Assembly: GCA_963825415.1 (NCBI GenBank)
Contig: CAWGTD010000006.1
Coordinates: forward strand, 682,001 to 746,000
Reading direction: 5' to 3'
Origin: BP-464 sp963825415
GTDB lineage: Bacteria > Actinomycetota > Thermoleophilia > Solirubrobacterales > Solirubrobacteraceae
Length of the DNA stretch: 64,000 bases
This document shows, one piece after another, positions 8,759 to 17,582 of this stretch. Position 1 is the stretch's first letter; each line of letters starts with the position of its first letter. Below the pieces are notes generated by a model. That model ran no database searches. It was not told where the DNA came from and was given only the letters and a program-made list of their open reading frames with translations. A program made the position numbers and the translations under genes.

Positions 8759-9622
8759 ATGGCTCCCGTCGCGATCGTCACCGACTCGACCCACTACACG
8801 CCGCGCGAGCTGATGGCCGGCGCCGAGGTCCACGAGGTCAGCCTGTACGTCCACGAAGGCGACGTCCAGCAGCGCGAGTCGGAGATGGGCGATTTCGGCC
8901 CGTTCTACGAGCGCATGCGAACGGCCGCGGCGCTGCCCACGACCTCACAGCCGTCGATCGGCGACTTCCTCGAGGTCTACAGGCCACTCGCCGACGCCGG
9001 CAGAGACATCGTCTCCATCCACATCTCGGGAGGGATCTCGGGGACGGTCGAGTCCGCCCGCCAGGCGGCCGAGGAGCTGATGAGCGCGCACCCCGACCGG
9101 CGCATCGAGGTCATCGACTCGCGCAAGGCGTGCGGCGCGCTGGGGTTCATCCTGCTCACCGGCGCCGCGGCCGTGCGCTCCGGCGGCGACGTCGACCAGG
9201 TCGTCGCGCGCGTGCGCGAAGCCACCGCGAACACCCGGCTCTGGTTCGCCGTCGACACGCTGGAGTTCCTGCGGCGCGGGGGGCGGATCGGCGCGGCGCA
9301 AGCGTGGCTGGGCGGCGCCCTGAAGATCAAGCCGATCCTCTCGATGGACAGCGAGATCACCCCGGTCGAGCGCGTGCGCACGGCGGGCCGTGCCTTCGAG
9401 CGCATGGTGGAGTTCCTGCGCACCCAGGCTGCCGACGGCAACGACGGTTGGATCGTCCAGCACATCCAGGCCGAAGACCAGGCGCAGCGGCTGGCCGAGG
9501 CGGGGCGCGAGATCTTCGGCACCGACCCGCTGTTCGTCTCGGAGATCGGCCCGGTCATCGGCGCCCACGTCGGCCCCGGGCTGCTCGGCGTCGGTGGCGG
9601 GCCGGCGTCGCTGCTGCGCTAG
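8759..9622 (+). CDS. DegV family fatty-acid-binding protein
   Basis: 287 residues, full length for DegV/FakB proteins. 'VAIVTDSTHYTP' at the N-terminus, 'TSQPSIGDFLEVY', 'HISGGISGTVESARQAA' and 'VDTLEFLRRGGRIGAAQAWLG' are the family's fatty-acid-binding signatures, including the SGT element and the RRGGRI loop. In Firmicutes, FakB proteins present fatty acids to the kinase FakA. No fakA-like gene is seen here, so the partner is unknown. Many lipid genes surround it, which fits fatty-acid handling. The stop is 3 bp from the end of the convergent AI-2E-type transporter. Confidence 0.88.
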   Translation: MAPVAIVTDSTHYTPRELMAGAEVHEVSLYVHEGDVQQRESEMGDFGPFYERMRTAAALPTTSQPSIGDFLEVYRPLADAGRDIVSIHISGGISGTVESARQAAEELMSAHPDRRIEVIDSRKACGALGFILLTGAAAVRSGGDVDQVVARVREATANTRLWFAVDTLEFLRRGGRIGAAQAWLGGALKIKPILSMDSEITPVERVRTAGRAFERMVEFLRTQAADGNDGWIVQHIQAEDQAQRLAEAGREIFGTDPLFVSEIGPVIGAHVGPGLLGVGGGPASLLR

Positions 9623-9624
9623 GG

Positions 9625-10687
9625 CTAGCCGCCGGCGTCGGCGACGGTCTCGGGGATCACGACCTCGCCGCGATCGCGCCAGACGTCGCGCAGCACGGTC
9701 TGGATGGCCGCGGCGATCGGGATCGCCACGAGCGCACCGAGGATCCCCAGCAGCGAGCCGCCGATCAGGATCGCCACGATCACCACCAGTGGCGAGACGT
9801 TCACGGTCCGCCGGTAGACGACCGGCTGGATCACGTTGTTCTCGACCTGTTGGTAGATCAGGAAGACGATCAGCCAGACGATCGTCGACGACGGGAAGTC
9901 GTTGAACACGGTGACGATCGCGATCACCACGCCGCCGATCGTCGCCCCGACCAGCGGGATCAGGTCCAGGAACGCCATCAGCACCGCCAGCGGCGCGGCG
10001 AACGGCACGCCGAGGATCGTCAGCGTGATGTAGGTCGTCACGCCGGCGATCAGGCTGATCAGCAGGTTGCCGGCCACGTAGCCCGCGGTCGACTTGTAGA
10101 TGTCTGTGGCCAGCGCCCGGTAGCGAGCCTCCTTCTGCGGCCCGCGCATGCCTAACAAGAAGCCGGCGATGCGCCCGCCGTCGAGCAGCAGGAAGAACGT
10201 CATCGTCAGCACCGTCACGAGCTGGACGAGCTTGCTGAACACGCCGACGGTGATCGCCGACAGCTCGCTTGCCAGGCTGCCGAGCTTGGTGGGCAGCATC
10301 CGCGCCTGCTCGTTGAGCTTCTCGGAGATGTCGTACTTGTTGTCGTACTTGCGGAACTGGTCGTTCTTGCGCAGGTCCTCGATGTAGCCCGGCAGGTCGT
10401 CCGAGAGCGACGACGACCTGGCTGACGACGGGCGGGACGACGAGCAGCCCGACGCCGACGATCGCGGACGCGATCAGCACGTAGACGAGCATGATCGACA
10501 GCGCGCGCGGCACGCCGCGGCGGTGGAACATGGCCACCGCCGGACCGAGCGCGACGGCCAGGAACACCGCGATGAACAGCAACAGCAGCGTCGAGCGGAC
10601 CAGGTACATCACGTAGAGGACCGCCAGCGTCAGCACCACGGTGAGCACGATGCGGACGACCGTGCGCGTGGATGGGGGCCCGCTCAC
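9625..10687 (-). CDS. AI-2E / PerM family transporter (frameshifted)
   Basis: Read from a GTG at 10687, the protein begins with helices 'VVRIVLTVVLTLAVLYVMYL' and 'LLLFIAVFLAVALGP'. It then shifts frame near 10405-10418 (a GTC/GAC repeat) and continues as 'DDLPGYIEDLRKN' into the C-terminal half. There, 'LLISLIAGVTTYITLTILG', 'FLDLIPLVGATIGG' and 'VENNVIQPVVYRR' are hallmark segments of the AI-2E/PerM family. Joined, it has about 350 residues and around eight membrane helices, the normal size. Family members export small molecules or act as antiporters, and the substrate here is unknown. The shift is more likely a base-call error than decay, because both halves are well conserved. Confidence 0.82.
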
Positions 10688-10749
10688 GGCCGCGAACGCT
10701 ACGGCCGCTCCCGGACGGCGCTTCGCGCCCGACGTTCAGGCCGAGACGA

Positions 10750-10977
10750 TCAGCCGCGGCGGCCGAACAGGCCGCCCATGGCGGCCAGCCCGCCGCCGAC
10801 CACGAACCCTGCGACGGCGGCGCCGATCAGGACCTCGCGCTTGTGGCGGCGCAGGTGCCGGCGCCAGTCGGCGACGACCGCGACCTCGGCGCGCAGCTTG
10901 TCGACCGAACGCACCAGCTCGGTGCGGTTGCTCTCGATCGACCGGCGGATCTCCTCGGGGCTGCGCGACGCGCTCAT
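10750..10977 (-). CDS. DUF3618 domain protein
   Basis: 75 residues. 'SPEEIRRSIESNRTELVRSVDKLRAEV' is the typical DUF3618 amphipathic helix. It is followed by a basic patch (WRRHLRRHKREV) and one Gly/Ala-rich membrane segment (IGAAVAGFVVGGGLAAM). The start ATG at 10977 overlaps the Holin-X stop (ATGA, 10974-10977), so the two are translationally coupled. The pair occurs together in many actinobacteria as small cell-envelope proteins of unknown function. Confidence 0.85.
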   Translation of the reverse strand: MSASRSPEEIRRSIESNRTELVRSVDKLRAEVAVVADWRRHLRRHKREVLIGAAVAGFVVGGGLAAMGGLFGRRG

Positions 10978-11399
10978 GAGTGGCTCAACTCGTCCTTGGT
11001 CTTGCGGGCCTCGTCGATGGCCATCGCAGGCGTCGGCGGCGAGCCGGACTTGAAGAAGCGCGCCGCGACGAGCCCGGCAACGCCCCCGAGGATGAACAGC
11101 ACGGCGGCGACGATGAAGAAGCCCCAGAAGATCTGGGTGTCCGGCACGGGGATCGCCCAGAAGGCCAGCCACGCGAGGCCGTGGAAGAGCAGGACGACAC
11201 CGAAGATCGCGAACACCGCGGCCGCACCGCCGACCGCCGCGCCCTTGGCGAGCCGGCTGATCTTCTCGGAGACCTCGGCCTTGGCGAGCTCGATCTCCTC
11301 GCGGATCAGCAGCGAGGCGCGCTCGGAGATCTCGTTGACCGCCTCGGCGATGCCCTGGGCGGAGCTGTGGTCGTCGGTGGTGATCGGCTCAGTCGTCAT
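10974..11399 (-). CDS. Putative actinobacterial Holin-X family membrane protein
   Basis: 141 residues. 'EISERASLLIREEIELAKAEVSEK' is the amphipathic N-terminal helix of the Holin-X/phage holin-like family (PF07332). Two hydrophobic helices follow, 'AAAVFAIFGVVLLFHGLAWLA' and 'IFWGFFIVAAVLFILGGVAGL'. The C-terminal tail is charged. Despite the family name there is no phage context here. It is one of a run of small membrane proteins (11734 to 10750) that read as one operon. A role in envelope curvature or stress is a guess. Confidence 0.82.
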   Translation of the reverse strand: MTTEPITTDDHSSAQGIAEAVNEISERASLLIREEIELAKAEVSEKISRLAKGAAVGGAAAVFAIFGVVLLFHGLAWLAFWAIPVPDTQIFWGFFIVAAVLFILGGVAGLVAARFFKSGSPPTPAMAIDEARKTKDELSHS

Positions 11400-11603
11400 C
11401 GCGTGAGAAGCGCTTGAGGATCAGGGCGGCGAACAGGCCGCCGGCGAACGCGGCGCCGGCGAGGATCTCCGGCCGCTGGTCCTCGTCGGGCTTGGGGTCG
11501 GCGGTCCACCCCGGCGCGGTCGACTCCGCGGGCGGCGGCGTCCACCCCGGGACGGTCGAGCATCCGGGCCCGCGTTGGTGGGGCTGTGAAGGTCGCCGCT
11601 CAC
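11389..11603 (-). CDS. Possible small membrane-anchored protein (needs a frameshift)
   Basis: The frame ending in TGA at 11391-11389 encodes 'TVPGWTPPPAESTAPGWTAD', then 'PKPDEDQRPEILAGAAFAGG' and 'LFAALILKRFSRDDD': a Pro-rich stretch with a repeated PGWT unit, one membrane helix and a charged end. It overlaps the Holin-X start by 11 bp. It has no in-frame ATG, GTG or TTG. A GTG at 11603 (MSGDLHSPTNAG) lies in another frame, so one indel near 11520-11570 would join them. The protein-like C-terminus and the operon position argue for a real gene, but this is not certain. Confidence 0.4.
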
Positions 11604-11734
11604 TCGGGTGGATCTTCCCCGAAGATCCGCCGGTAAATCGTCGCGGCGACCCGCGCCGTCAGGATGCTGGCCAGCGCGCCGACGCCGGCGAGCAGGCCCG
11701 ACCAGGCAAGGCGTTTGACGAGGTCGTTCTCCAC
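11600..11734 (-). CDS. Small single-helix membrane protein
   Basis: 44 residues from a GTG at 11734 (VENDLVKRLAWSGLLAGVGA). One hydrophobic helix is followed by a basic/aromatic turn and an acidic end (ATIYRRIFGEDPPE). The 'FGEDPP' ending after a helix resembles the N-terminal part of DUF4235-type actinobacterial envelope proteins, but the sequence is too short to be sure. It lies between the TetR gene (24 bp upstream) and the small membrane genes downstream. Confidence 0.5.
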   Translation of the reverse strand: MENDLVKRLAWSGLLAGVGALASILTARVAATIYRRIFGEDPPE

Positions 11735-11757
11735 GGGGCGCCGAAACCTAGCGCAGA

Positions 11758-12369
11758 TCAGACGCGCGCCGCCGTTGCGTCCAGGCCACCGCAGATCGTC
11801 TCGACGACGAAGTCCTTGGCCTGCTCGTACTCCGCCTCGCCGGATGGGATGAGGTCGAAGATCCAGCCCGTCAGGACCTGCTCGATCGCCCCGTAGAAGG
11901 CCAGCGCGGCGAATTGCGAGGTCACGCGGTCGGCGAACGTGCCGTCGGCCTGGCCGCGCTCGACGATCGCGGCGATCCCCGCGTACGCCTCGCGGATCAC
12001 CGCGAGGTGCGTCTGCCCGAACGAGTTCGCCGCACGCGTCACCTCGACGATGATCACCTTCATCAGGTCGGGGTCGTGGCGGTAGGAGTCCACGATGAAC
12101 GAGGCGATCGCGTAGAGCTTGTCGCGGGCCGGGATCTCCTGGCGGTCGATGTCGGCGATCAGCTCGAGCAGCACGTTCCAGCGCTCGAGGAAGAGCGTGT
12201 CGAGCACCTCGTCCTTGGAGCCGAAGTAGTGATAGACGAGCCCGTAGGCGACCCCCGCCTCCTCGGCGATGTCCGACACGCGGCACTGCGTGAAGCCCTT
12301 GGCGGCGAAGACCCGCACCGCGGCGTCGAGGATCTGGCGGCGGCGGTCCTCCCGCGAGACGGCCGTCAT
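11758..12369 (-). CDS. TetR/AcrR family transcriptional regulator
   Basis: 203 residues. The N-terminal helix-turn-helix is clear: 'REDRRRQILDAAVRVFAAKG' then 'VSDIAEEAGVAYGLVYHYFG' with the conserved YxYF recognition helix. The C-terminal ligand domain contains 'WNVLLELIADIDRQEIPARD' and 'FYGAIEQVLTGWIFDLIP', like the FadR-type TetR proteins that sense acyl-CoA. The ATG at 12369 overlaps the nitrilase stop by four bases (ATGA), so the two are cotranscribed. It is a candidate to bind the operator-like palindromes described at 21483 and 26526, but nothing in the sequence proves this. Confidence 0.88.
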   Translation of the reverse strand: MTAVSREDRRRQILDAAVRVFAAKGFTQCRVSDIAEEAGVAYGLVYHYFGSKDEVLDTLFLERWNVLLELIADIDRQEIPARDKLYAIASFIVDSYRHDPDLMKVIIVEVTRAANSFGQTHLAVIREAYAGIAAIVERGQADGTFADRVTSQFAALAFYGAIEQVLTGWIFDLIPSGEAEYEQAKDFVVETICGGLDATAARV

Positions 12370-13211
12370 GCGTAGACCTCGGATTCGCGTCGGTTGGCGA
12401 GCGACGGCAGGCGGCGGCGCACGTCCTCGAGCCGCTCGAGGTCGAGGTCGGCGAGCACCACCGCCTCGGAGTCGGGCGCCTGGGCCAGGACGACGCCCCA
12501 CGGGTCGACGATCATCGAGCGCCCTCCCGACCGCAGGCCGGCGCCGTGCGCGCCGAACTGGTTGGCGGCGACGACGAACGCCTGGTCCTCGATCGCCCGA
12601 GCGCGCAGCAGGACCTCCCAGTGGTCGCGCGTGGTGGCCAGCGTGAACGCGCTGGGGACGGTGATCACGCGGGCGCCGCGCGCCGCGAGCGCCCGGTAGA
12701 GCTCGGGGAAGCGCAGGTCGTAACAGATGCTCAGCCCCAGCTCGACGCCGCCGGCCGTGCGCGAGACGACCACCTCGCCGCCGGGCTCCTCGGCCTCCGA
12801 CTCGCGGTACTGCGTCCCGTCGACCTCGACGTCGAACATGTGCAGCTTGCGGTAGAGCGCGCGCACCTCGCCGTCGGGGCCGACGTGGGCGCTGGCGTTG
12901 ACCAGCCGCTCGCGGCCGGGCTCGCGGAGCGACAGCGACCCGGCGACGAGGTCGATGCCGAGCTCGGCCGCGACCGCGCGTGCCCAGCTCAGCGCCGGCC
13001 CGTCAAGCGTCTCCGCGCCGGCGCGCAGGGTGTCGGCCGGGCCCAGCACGGGCCACTTCTCCGGCAGCACGACGAGCTCGGCGCCACCCGCCGCCGCCTC
13101 GCGCACGAGTCGGTCGGCCGATGCGAGGTTGCGGTCCTTGTCGTCTGTTGAGTTGAGCTGGACGGCCGCGGCGCGCAGCGGAAAGGCTCCCTTGATCGAC
13201 TCGTCAGTCAA
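12366..13211 (-). CDS. Carbon-nitrogen hydrolase (nitrilase superfamily, Nit-type amidase)
   Basis: 281 residues with the nitrilase catalytic triad in place: Glu in 'LVVLPEKWP', Lys in 'LYRKLHMFDV', and Cys in 'LSICYDLRFPELYR'. 'YDLRFPELYR' is characteristic of the Nit1/Nit2 branch, which hydrolyses deaminated glutathione or omega-amides of keto acids. Its exact substrate is inferred. It is followed with a 4-bp overlap by TetR, and it is divergent from the DUF2804 gene with a 10-bp gap, so the promoters must overlap the coding starts. Confidence 0.88.
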   Translation of the reverse strand: MTDESIKGAFPLRAAAVQLNSTDDKDRNLASADRLVREAAAGGAELVVLPEKWPVLGPADTLRAGAETLDGPALSWARAVAAELGIDLVAGSLSLREPGRERLVNASAHVGPDGEVRALYRKLHMFDVEVDGTQYRESEAEEPGGEVVVSRTAGGVELGLSICYDLRFPELYRALAARGARVITVPSAFTLATTRDHWEVLLRARAIEDQAFVVAANQFGAHGAGLRSGGRSMIVDPWGVVLAQAPDSEAVVLADLDLERLEDVRRRLPSLANRRESEVYA

Positions 13212-13221
13212 GATAGCCGCG

Positions 13222-14079
13222 ATGCCCGTCGGGCTCCCCTACCGCAGCCCACCGGCGGCGCCCGAGGACCGCCCGACCGGACTGCCGCTGCCGCCCGCGC
13301 GCATGCCGGCATGGCGCGACTCGCGGCCGCTGAAGCGCTGGCGCTACGTCGGGATCTACGGGCCGGAGTTGATGGCCTGCTTCGGGGCGGTGTCGATCGG
13401 CGGACTGCCCCAGAACTTCTGGGCGCTGTGGGACCGCCGTACGCGCACGCTGCGGGAGCGCACGCACCTGCGCGCCGGGTCGGTGCGAATGGACCCCGGC
13501 CGCGTGCGGGTTCGCGATCGCGGGGTCGCCGTCGACCTCGTCTTCGACGAGGCCGAGGTGCAGGACGTCGAGACGATCTCGCCACACAGCGGCTCCTACA
13601 TCTGGACGCGCAAGCGCGCCGGGGTCACCGTATCCGGGACGGTCGTGGTCGACGGCCAGGCGCAGTCTGTCCTGGCTCGCGGCGTGATCGACGACTCGGC
13701 CGGCTACCACGCACGGCACACCGCGTGGTGCTGGAGCGCCGGCGTCGGGGAGACCGTCGACGGGCTTGGGGTCGGCTGGAACCTGGTCGCCGGCGTCCAC
13801 GACGCTCGGCGCGACAGCGAACGCACCGTCTGGCTGGCGGGCCGGCCGACCGAGGTCGGCCCGGTGCGCTTCGACGACGCGCTCGAGGAGGTCGGCGGCG
13901 CCGACGGGGCGTGGAGCCTGCGCTGCACGGCCGAGGCCGTGCGCGAGCGCGAGGACAACCTCGGGCTGATGCGCTCCAGCTACCGGCAGCCGTTCGGCAC
14001 CTTCACGGGCACGCTGCCCGGCGGCCTCGGCCTCGCCGAGGGCTTCGGGGTGATGGAGCGCCACGACGTGCGCTGGTGA
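13222..14079 (+). CDS. DUF2804 family protein
   Basis: 285 residues from the ATG at 13222. 'LKRWRYVGIYGPELMACFG', 'DSAGYHARHTAWCWSAGVG', 'VGWNLVAGVHDA' and 'SSYRQPFGTFTG' match the DUF2804 family, whose fold resembles lipocalin-like lipid-binding barrels. No catalytic residues are established. I infer a lipid- or steroid-related role only from the fold and the lipid-rich neighbourhood. An in-frame extension upstream would overlap the nitrilase, so the ATG after 13221 is preferred. Confidence 0.82.
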   Translation: MPVGLPYRSPPAAPEDRPTGLPLPPARMPAWRDSRPLKRWRYVGIYGPELMACFGAVSIGGLPQNFWALWDRRTRTLRERTHLRAGSVRMDPGRVRVRDRGVAVDLVFDEAEVQDVETISPHSGSYIWTRKRAGVTVSGTVVVDGQAQSVLARGVIDDSAGYHARHTAWCWSAGVGETVDGLGVGWNLVAGVHDARRDSERTVWLAGRPTEVGPVRFDDALEEVGGADGAWSLRCTAEAVREREDNLGLMRSSYRQPFGTFTGTLPGGLGLAEGFGVMERHDVRW

Positions 14080-14094
14080 GCGCGGCAGCCGCGG

Positions 14095-16287
14095 CTACGC
14101 GGCTACCGTCATGGCCGGCCGCGCCGGGCGCAGCCTTGCCTGCGAAGCCTTCTCGCTGATGCGGACCTCGGCGACCAGCATCGCGCGCTCGGGCGCCTGC
14201 TCGAGCCGCACGGCGAGCTCCGCCGCGCGCGCCGGGCTGACGCCGCAGGCGATGAGGAAGCGGATCAGCGTCGGGCCCTCGCCGGGCGCGACCGCCAGCT
14301 CCTCGACCAGCTCGGGGGTCGCGTCGGCGGAGACCGCGCCGGTGCTGCGCAGCACGCAGATCGTCACGTCGTCGTCGAGCTCGTCGGCGTTCTTCTCCAG
14401 GCAGGCCAGGACGTCGTCTGCGGTGGCGTCGGGGCCGAGGTCGCGCAGCCAGGTCGCCAGCTCGTCGGAGCCGACGCGCCCGTCGCCGCGCCGCGCCTCG
14501 GTCGCGCCGTCGGTGAACAGGCAGACGGTGGTGCCCGGAGGCAGCGGCAGCGTGGTCTGCCGGCGGCCGGTCGGCACGCCCGCGCCGAGCGGCGCAGGCC
14601 ATGCGACCGCGACGGGCCGGTGGCCGACGCCGCCGACGACGATCGGCGGCACGTGGCCGGCGGAGGCGAGCGTCAACGTGGAGCGGAAGCTGTCGTGCAC
14701 GGCGACGACGGCGGTCGCGAGCAGACCCTCGTGGCGGTCGGCGAGCACTGCGCCGGCGGTGGCCAGCGAGGTCCGCGGCTCGAGGCCCGCCTCGAGGTAG
14801 GCGCGCAGCGTGTGGCGGACGAGCACGGTTGCGGCCACCGCGTCGCGGCCGCGGCCGGCGACGTCGCCGACGACCACGGCGGCGCGGCCGTCGGTGAGCT
14901 CGAAGGCGTCGTGGAAGTCGCCACCGCTCGCGGGCCCCTCGGCCGGCCGCGAGGCGACCGTGAGGGCGAGACCGCCGAGGGCGCCGGGGACCACCGGCAT
15001 GACCGCGCTGCTCAGCGTCGCGACGTCGGCGCGCAGGGTTCGCTGCGCGGCGAGCAGCCTGACCGCGCGGCGCGACTGCAGCACCGAGACGGCGACGAGC
15101 AGCAGCGCCAGCGCCCCGAGGCCACCCATCCCCACCCACACCGTGCGCGGGATCTCGACGATCGCGCGGGCGAGCGGCTTCAGCGCGACGGCCGCCGGGT
15201 TGCTGCGCTTGGGAGGAACGACCGGGTTCGCGTCGATCTGATTGCGCTGGGAGTCCGTCGAGCCCGTCTCGCCGTCAGCGGAGTCGATCACCTCGACGGC
15301 GCCGATCGGCGGCGACGTGACCGGGCTGGAGCCCGTCGGGACCGCCGCGGCGGGGGCCTCCGTGAGCGGGGTCGCGGGCGTAGATGTCGGAGCTGTGGGG
15401 CCCGGCTGCTTCGTGGGCGCGGGCGTCGACACCGGGGCGGGCGCCTGCGCGGGCGGCCCGGCGGCGGGCGTGGGGACGAGCGGGATGACGACCGACGCCG
15501 CCGACTGGGTGGGCAGGCGGGCGGGCGGGCCGTGGTAGGCCTTGGCCGGCCCGCCAAGGGACTGCTTGAAGAGCTTTGCCAGCTCGCGGGCGAGCCAGGC
15601 GGACAGCTCGGCGCGATGGCGCGCGATGTCGGCCTGCTTCTTGGCGAGCTCGCGGGCGAGCGCGGCTCGCTTGGCGTCGAGCTTGGCCTGGTCGTGCGCG
15701 ATGTGGTCGGCGAGCTGCTGACGCGTGCGGTCGAGCTCAGCCTGATCGTGGGCGACGTGCTTGGCCAACTCGGTGCGCTTGTGCTCGACCTTGGCCTGCT
15801 CCTTGGCCTGGTGCCGGGCGGCCTTCTCCTGGTACTTGGGCGACGGGGCCTTGCCCGCGGCGGCGGGCTGCGGCGCGGCGGCGACCGGAGTGGTCTGACT
15901 CTGCTGGGAGATCTCCTGGGCGCGGTCGTCGAGCTTGGCCTGCTCCTTGGCGGTGTGCTCGGAGATCTTCTGCGCCTTGCGCTCCAGCTCGGCCTGCTTC
16001 TTGGCCGCTTCCTCCTGGAGGTGCTGCGCCTTGCGGTCCAGGTCGGCCTGCTTCTTGGCCGCCTCCTCCTGGACGTGCTGCGCCTTGCGGTCCTGTTCGG
16101 CCTGCTGCTTCTGCGCCTGCGTGGGCTTGGCGGCGTCCGGGCCGTCCTTGCCGCCCTTGGCGCCGGAGATCGTGGCGGTGAACACCAGGAGCAGGACGGC
16201 GAGGCAGGCAGCGGCCAGCACACGGCGCGAGCGCCGTGCGAGCCCTACGGGTGTGCGGGAACGAGCCCGCCCCGCCCTGCGCGCCAT
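14095..16287 (-). CDS. Membrane SpoIIE-type PP2C phosphatase with 18-residue repeat rod
   Basis: 730 residues. In order: basic N-terminus, membrane helix (about 22-42), a Lys/Gln/Glu-rich region (about 50-250) made of repeated 18-residue units such as 'LDRKAQHLQEEAAKKQAE', a Pro/Thr-rich linker (about 260-350), a second helix ('WVGMGGLGALALLLVAVSVL'), and a C-terminal PP2C/SpoIIE phosphatase domain. The metal-binding motifs are present: 'GGDFHDAF', 'VGDVAGRGRDA', 'FTDGATEAR', 'DDDVTICVL'. Such enzymes dephosphorylate anti-sigma-factor antagonists. The repeat region between two helices should lie outside the membrane as a long helix, suggesting a wall-facing sensor. No anti-sigma gene lies beside it. 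Confidence 0.85.
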   Translation of the reverse strand: MARRAGRARSRTPVGLARRSRRVLAAACLAVLLLVFTATISGAKGGKDGPDAAKPTQAQKQQAEQDRKAQHVQEEAAKKQADLDRKAQHLQEEAAKKQAELERKAQKISEHTAKEQAKLDDRAQEISQQSQTTPVAAAPQPAAAGKAPSPKYQEKAARHQAKEQAKVEHKRTELAKHVAHDQAELDRTRQQLADHIAHDQAKLDAKRAALARELAKKQADIARHRAELSAWLARELAKLFKQSLGGPAKAYHGPPARLPTQSAASVVIPLVPTPAAGPPAQAPAPVSTPAPTKQPGPTAPTSTPATPLTEAPAAAVPTGSSPVTSPPIGAVEVIDSADGETGSTDSQRNQIDANPVVPPKRSNPAAVALKPLARAIVEIPRTVWVGMGGLGALALLLVAVSVLQSRRAVRLLAAQRTLRADVATLSSAVMPVVPGALGGLALTVASRPAEGPASGGDFHDAFELTDGRAAVVVGDVAGRGRDAVAATVLVRHTLRAYLEAGLEPRTSLATAGAVLADRHEGLLATAVVAVHDSFRSTLTLASAGHVPPIVVGGVGHRPVAVAWPAPLGAGVPTGRRQTTLPLPPGTTVCLFTDGATEARRGDGRVGSDELATWLRDLGPDATADDVLACLEKNADELDDDVTICVLRSTGAVSADATPELVEELAVAPGEGPTLIRFLIACGVSPARAAELAVRLEQAPERAMLVAEVRISEKASQARLRPARPAMTVAA

Positions 16288-16406
16288 TGGTCAATCCTCG
16301 CGGAAGTGGGCCGACTTTTCCAGGGACAGGGGGTCGAACTCTTGTCCACATCCCCACTTTTTCCCGCAACGTGCGCGGGACGCCGAAATCTCTACGCTCC
16401 CGCCCC

Positions 16407-17582
16407 GTGGGCCCAGAAAACGTGCCGTTCGGCAACTACCAGTACGAGATCTACGCCGCCGGGCTGGCCGGCTCCGTGCCCGAATTCCCTACCTCGTGGG
16501 CGGACTGGGAGCAGCGGGCGGCCGAGAAACTGGAGCCCGGGCCCCGCGGTTACCTCTTCGGCGGCGCCGGCAGCGAGGACACAATGCGCGCCAACCTGGC
16601 CGCGTTCCGGCGCCGACGGGTGGTCCCGAGGATGTTGCGCGCGGTCGAGGAGCGCTCCCTGGCGCGGACCGTGCTGGGCACCGAGCTCCCCGCGCCGGTC
16701 CTGATGGCGCCCGTCGGGGTCCAGTCGATCCTCCATCCCGAGGGCGAGCTCGCGAGCGCGCGGGCCGCCGCGGGCCTCGGCGTACCGGTGGTGGCCAGCA
16801 CCGCCGCGTCGCACTCGATGGAGGAGATCGCCGCGGCCTGCGGCGACGCGCCGCGCTGGTATCAGCTCTACTGGCCGCGCGGCGAGGAGCTCGCGGCGAG
16901 CTTCGTCCACCGCGCCGAGCAGGCCGGCTACAGCGCGCTGGTCGTCACGCTCGACACGGTGCTGCTCGGCTGGCGCCCCCGCGACCTGGCCGGCGCCTAC
17001 CTACCGTTCCTCAAGGGCGTCGGGATCGCCAACTACCTCGCCGACCCGGTCTTCCGTTCGACCTTGGAGAAGCCGCCCGAGGAGGACCTGGGCGCCGCGG
17101 TCGGCCAGTTCATCGGCGTGTTCACCAACCCGACCGTGACCTGGGACGACCTCGCGTGGCTGCGCGAGCAGACGAAGCTGCCGATCGTGCTCAAGGGCAT
17201 CCTCCACCCCGACGACGCCCGGCGCGCGCTGGACTGCGGCGTCGACGGGATCCTCGTGTCCAATCACGGCGGCCGTCAGGTCGACGGCGCACTCGCCACG
17301 CTCGACGCGCTCGGTCCGGTCGTCGAGGCGGTGGGTGACGCCGCGCCCGTGCTGCTCGACAGCGGGATCCGCTCGGGGGCCGACGCGTTCAAGGCGATCG
17401 CCCTCGGCGCCCAGGCGGTGCTGCTCGGCCGCCCGCCGATGTGGGGGCTCGCGGTCGGCGGCGAGGACGGCGTGCGCACCGTGCTGCGCAGCTTCCTGGC
17501 CGAGCTCGACCTGACCCTTGCGCTCAGCGGCAACACCACGTTCGACGACGTCGGCCCCGAAGCTTTGGTGGAGGTCCCATGA
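16407..17582 (+). CDS. Lactate 2-monooxygenase / FMN alpha-hydroxy-acid oxidase
   Basis: 391 residues from a GTG at 16407. FMN-barrel features: 'VLMAPVGVQSILHPEGE', 'YQLYWPRG', 'LPIVLKGILHPDDARRA' (Lys), 'VDGILVSNHGGRQVDG' (catalytic His and Arg), and 'PVLLDSGIRSGADAFKAIALG'. The N-terminal 'GNYQYEIYAAGL' and the overall layout match lactate 2-monooxygenase, which converts L-lactate to acetate, CO2 and water, rather than quinone-linked lactate dehydrogenase. The stop overlaps the enoyl-CoA hydratase start (ATGA), pointing to one operon. It could instead oxidise another 2-hydroxy-acid. Confidence 0.82.
   Translation: MGPENVPFGNYQYEIYAAGLAGSVPEFPTSWADWEQRAAEKLEPGPRGYLFGGAGSEDTMRANLAAFRRRRVVPRMLRAVEERSLARTVLGTELPAPVLMAPVGVQSILHPEGELASARAAAGLGVPVVASTAASHSMEEIAAACGDAPRWYQLYWPRGEELAASFVHRAEQAGYSALVVTLDTVLLGWRPRDLAGAYLPFLKGVGIANYLADPVFRSTLEKPPEEDLGAAVGQFIGVFTNPTVTWDDLAWLREQTKLPIVLKGILHPDDARRALDCGVDGILVSNHGGRQVDGALATLDALGPVVEAVGDAAPVLLDSGIRSGADAFKAIALGAQAVLLGRPPMWGLAVGGEDGVRTVLRSFLAELDLTLALSGNTTFDDVGPEALVEVP

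Noticed and set aside
10974..11399. Holin gene as sign of a prophage
   Set aside because: The Holin-X family is common in actinobacterial chromosomes. No integrase, capsid, terminase or lysin gene is nearby.
16288..16406. Possible operator GGAAGTGGGCCGACTTTTCC-like repeat ahead of the lactate monooxygenase gene
   Set aside because: The match is imperfect and no second copy was seen, so it is not separable from chance.
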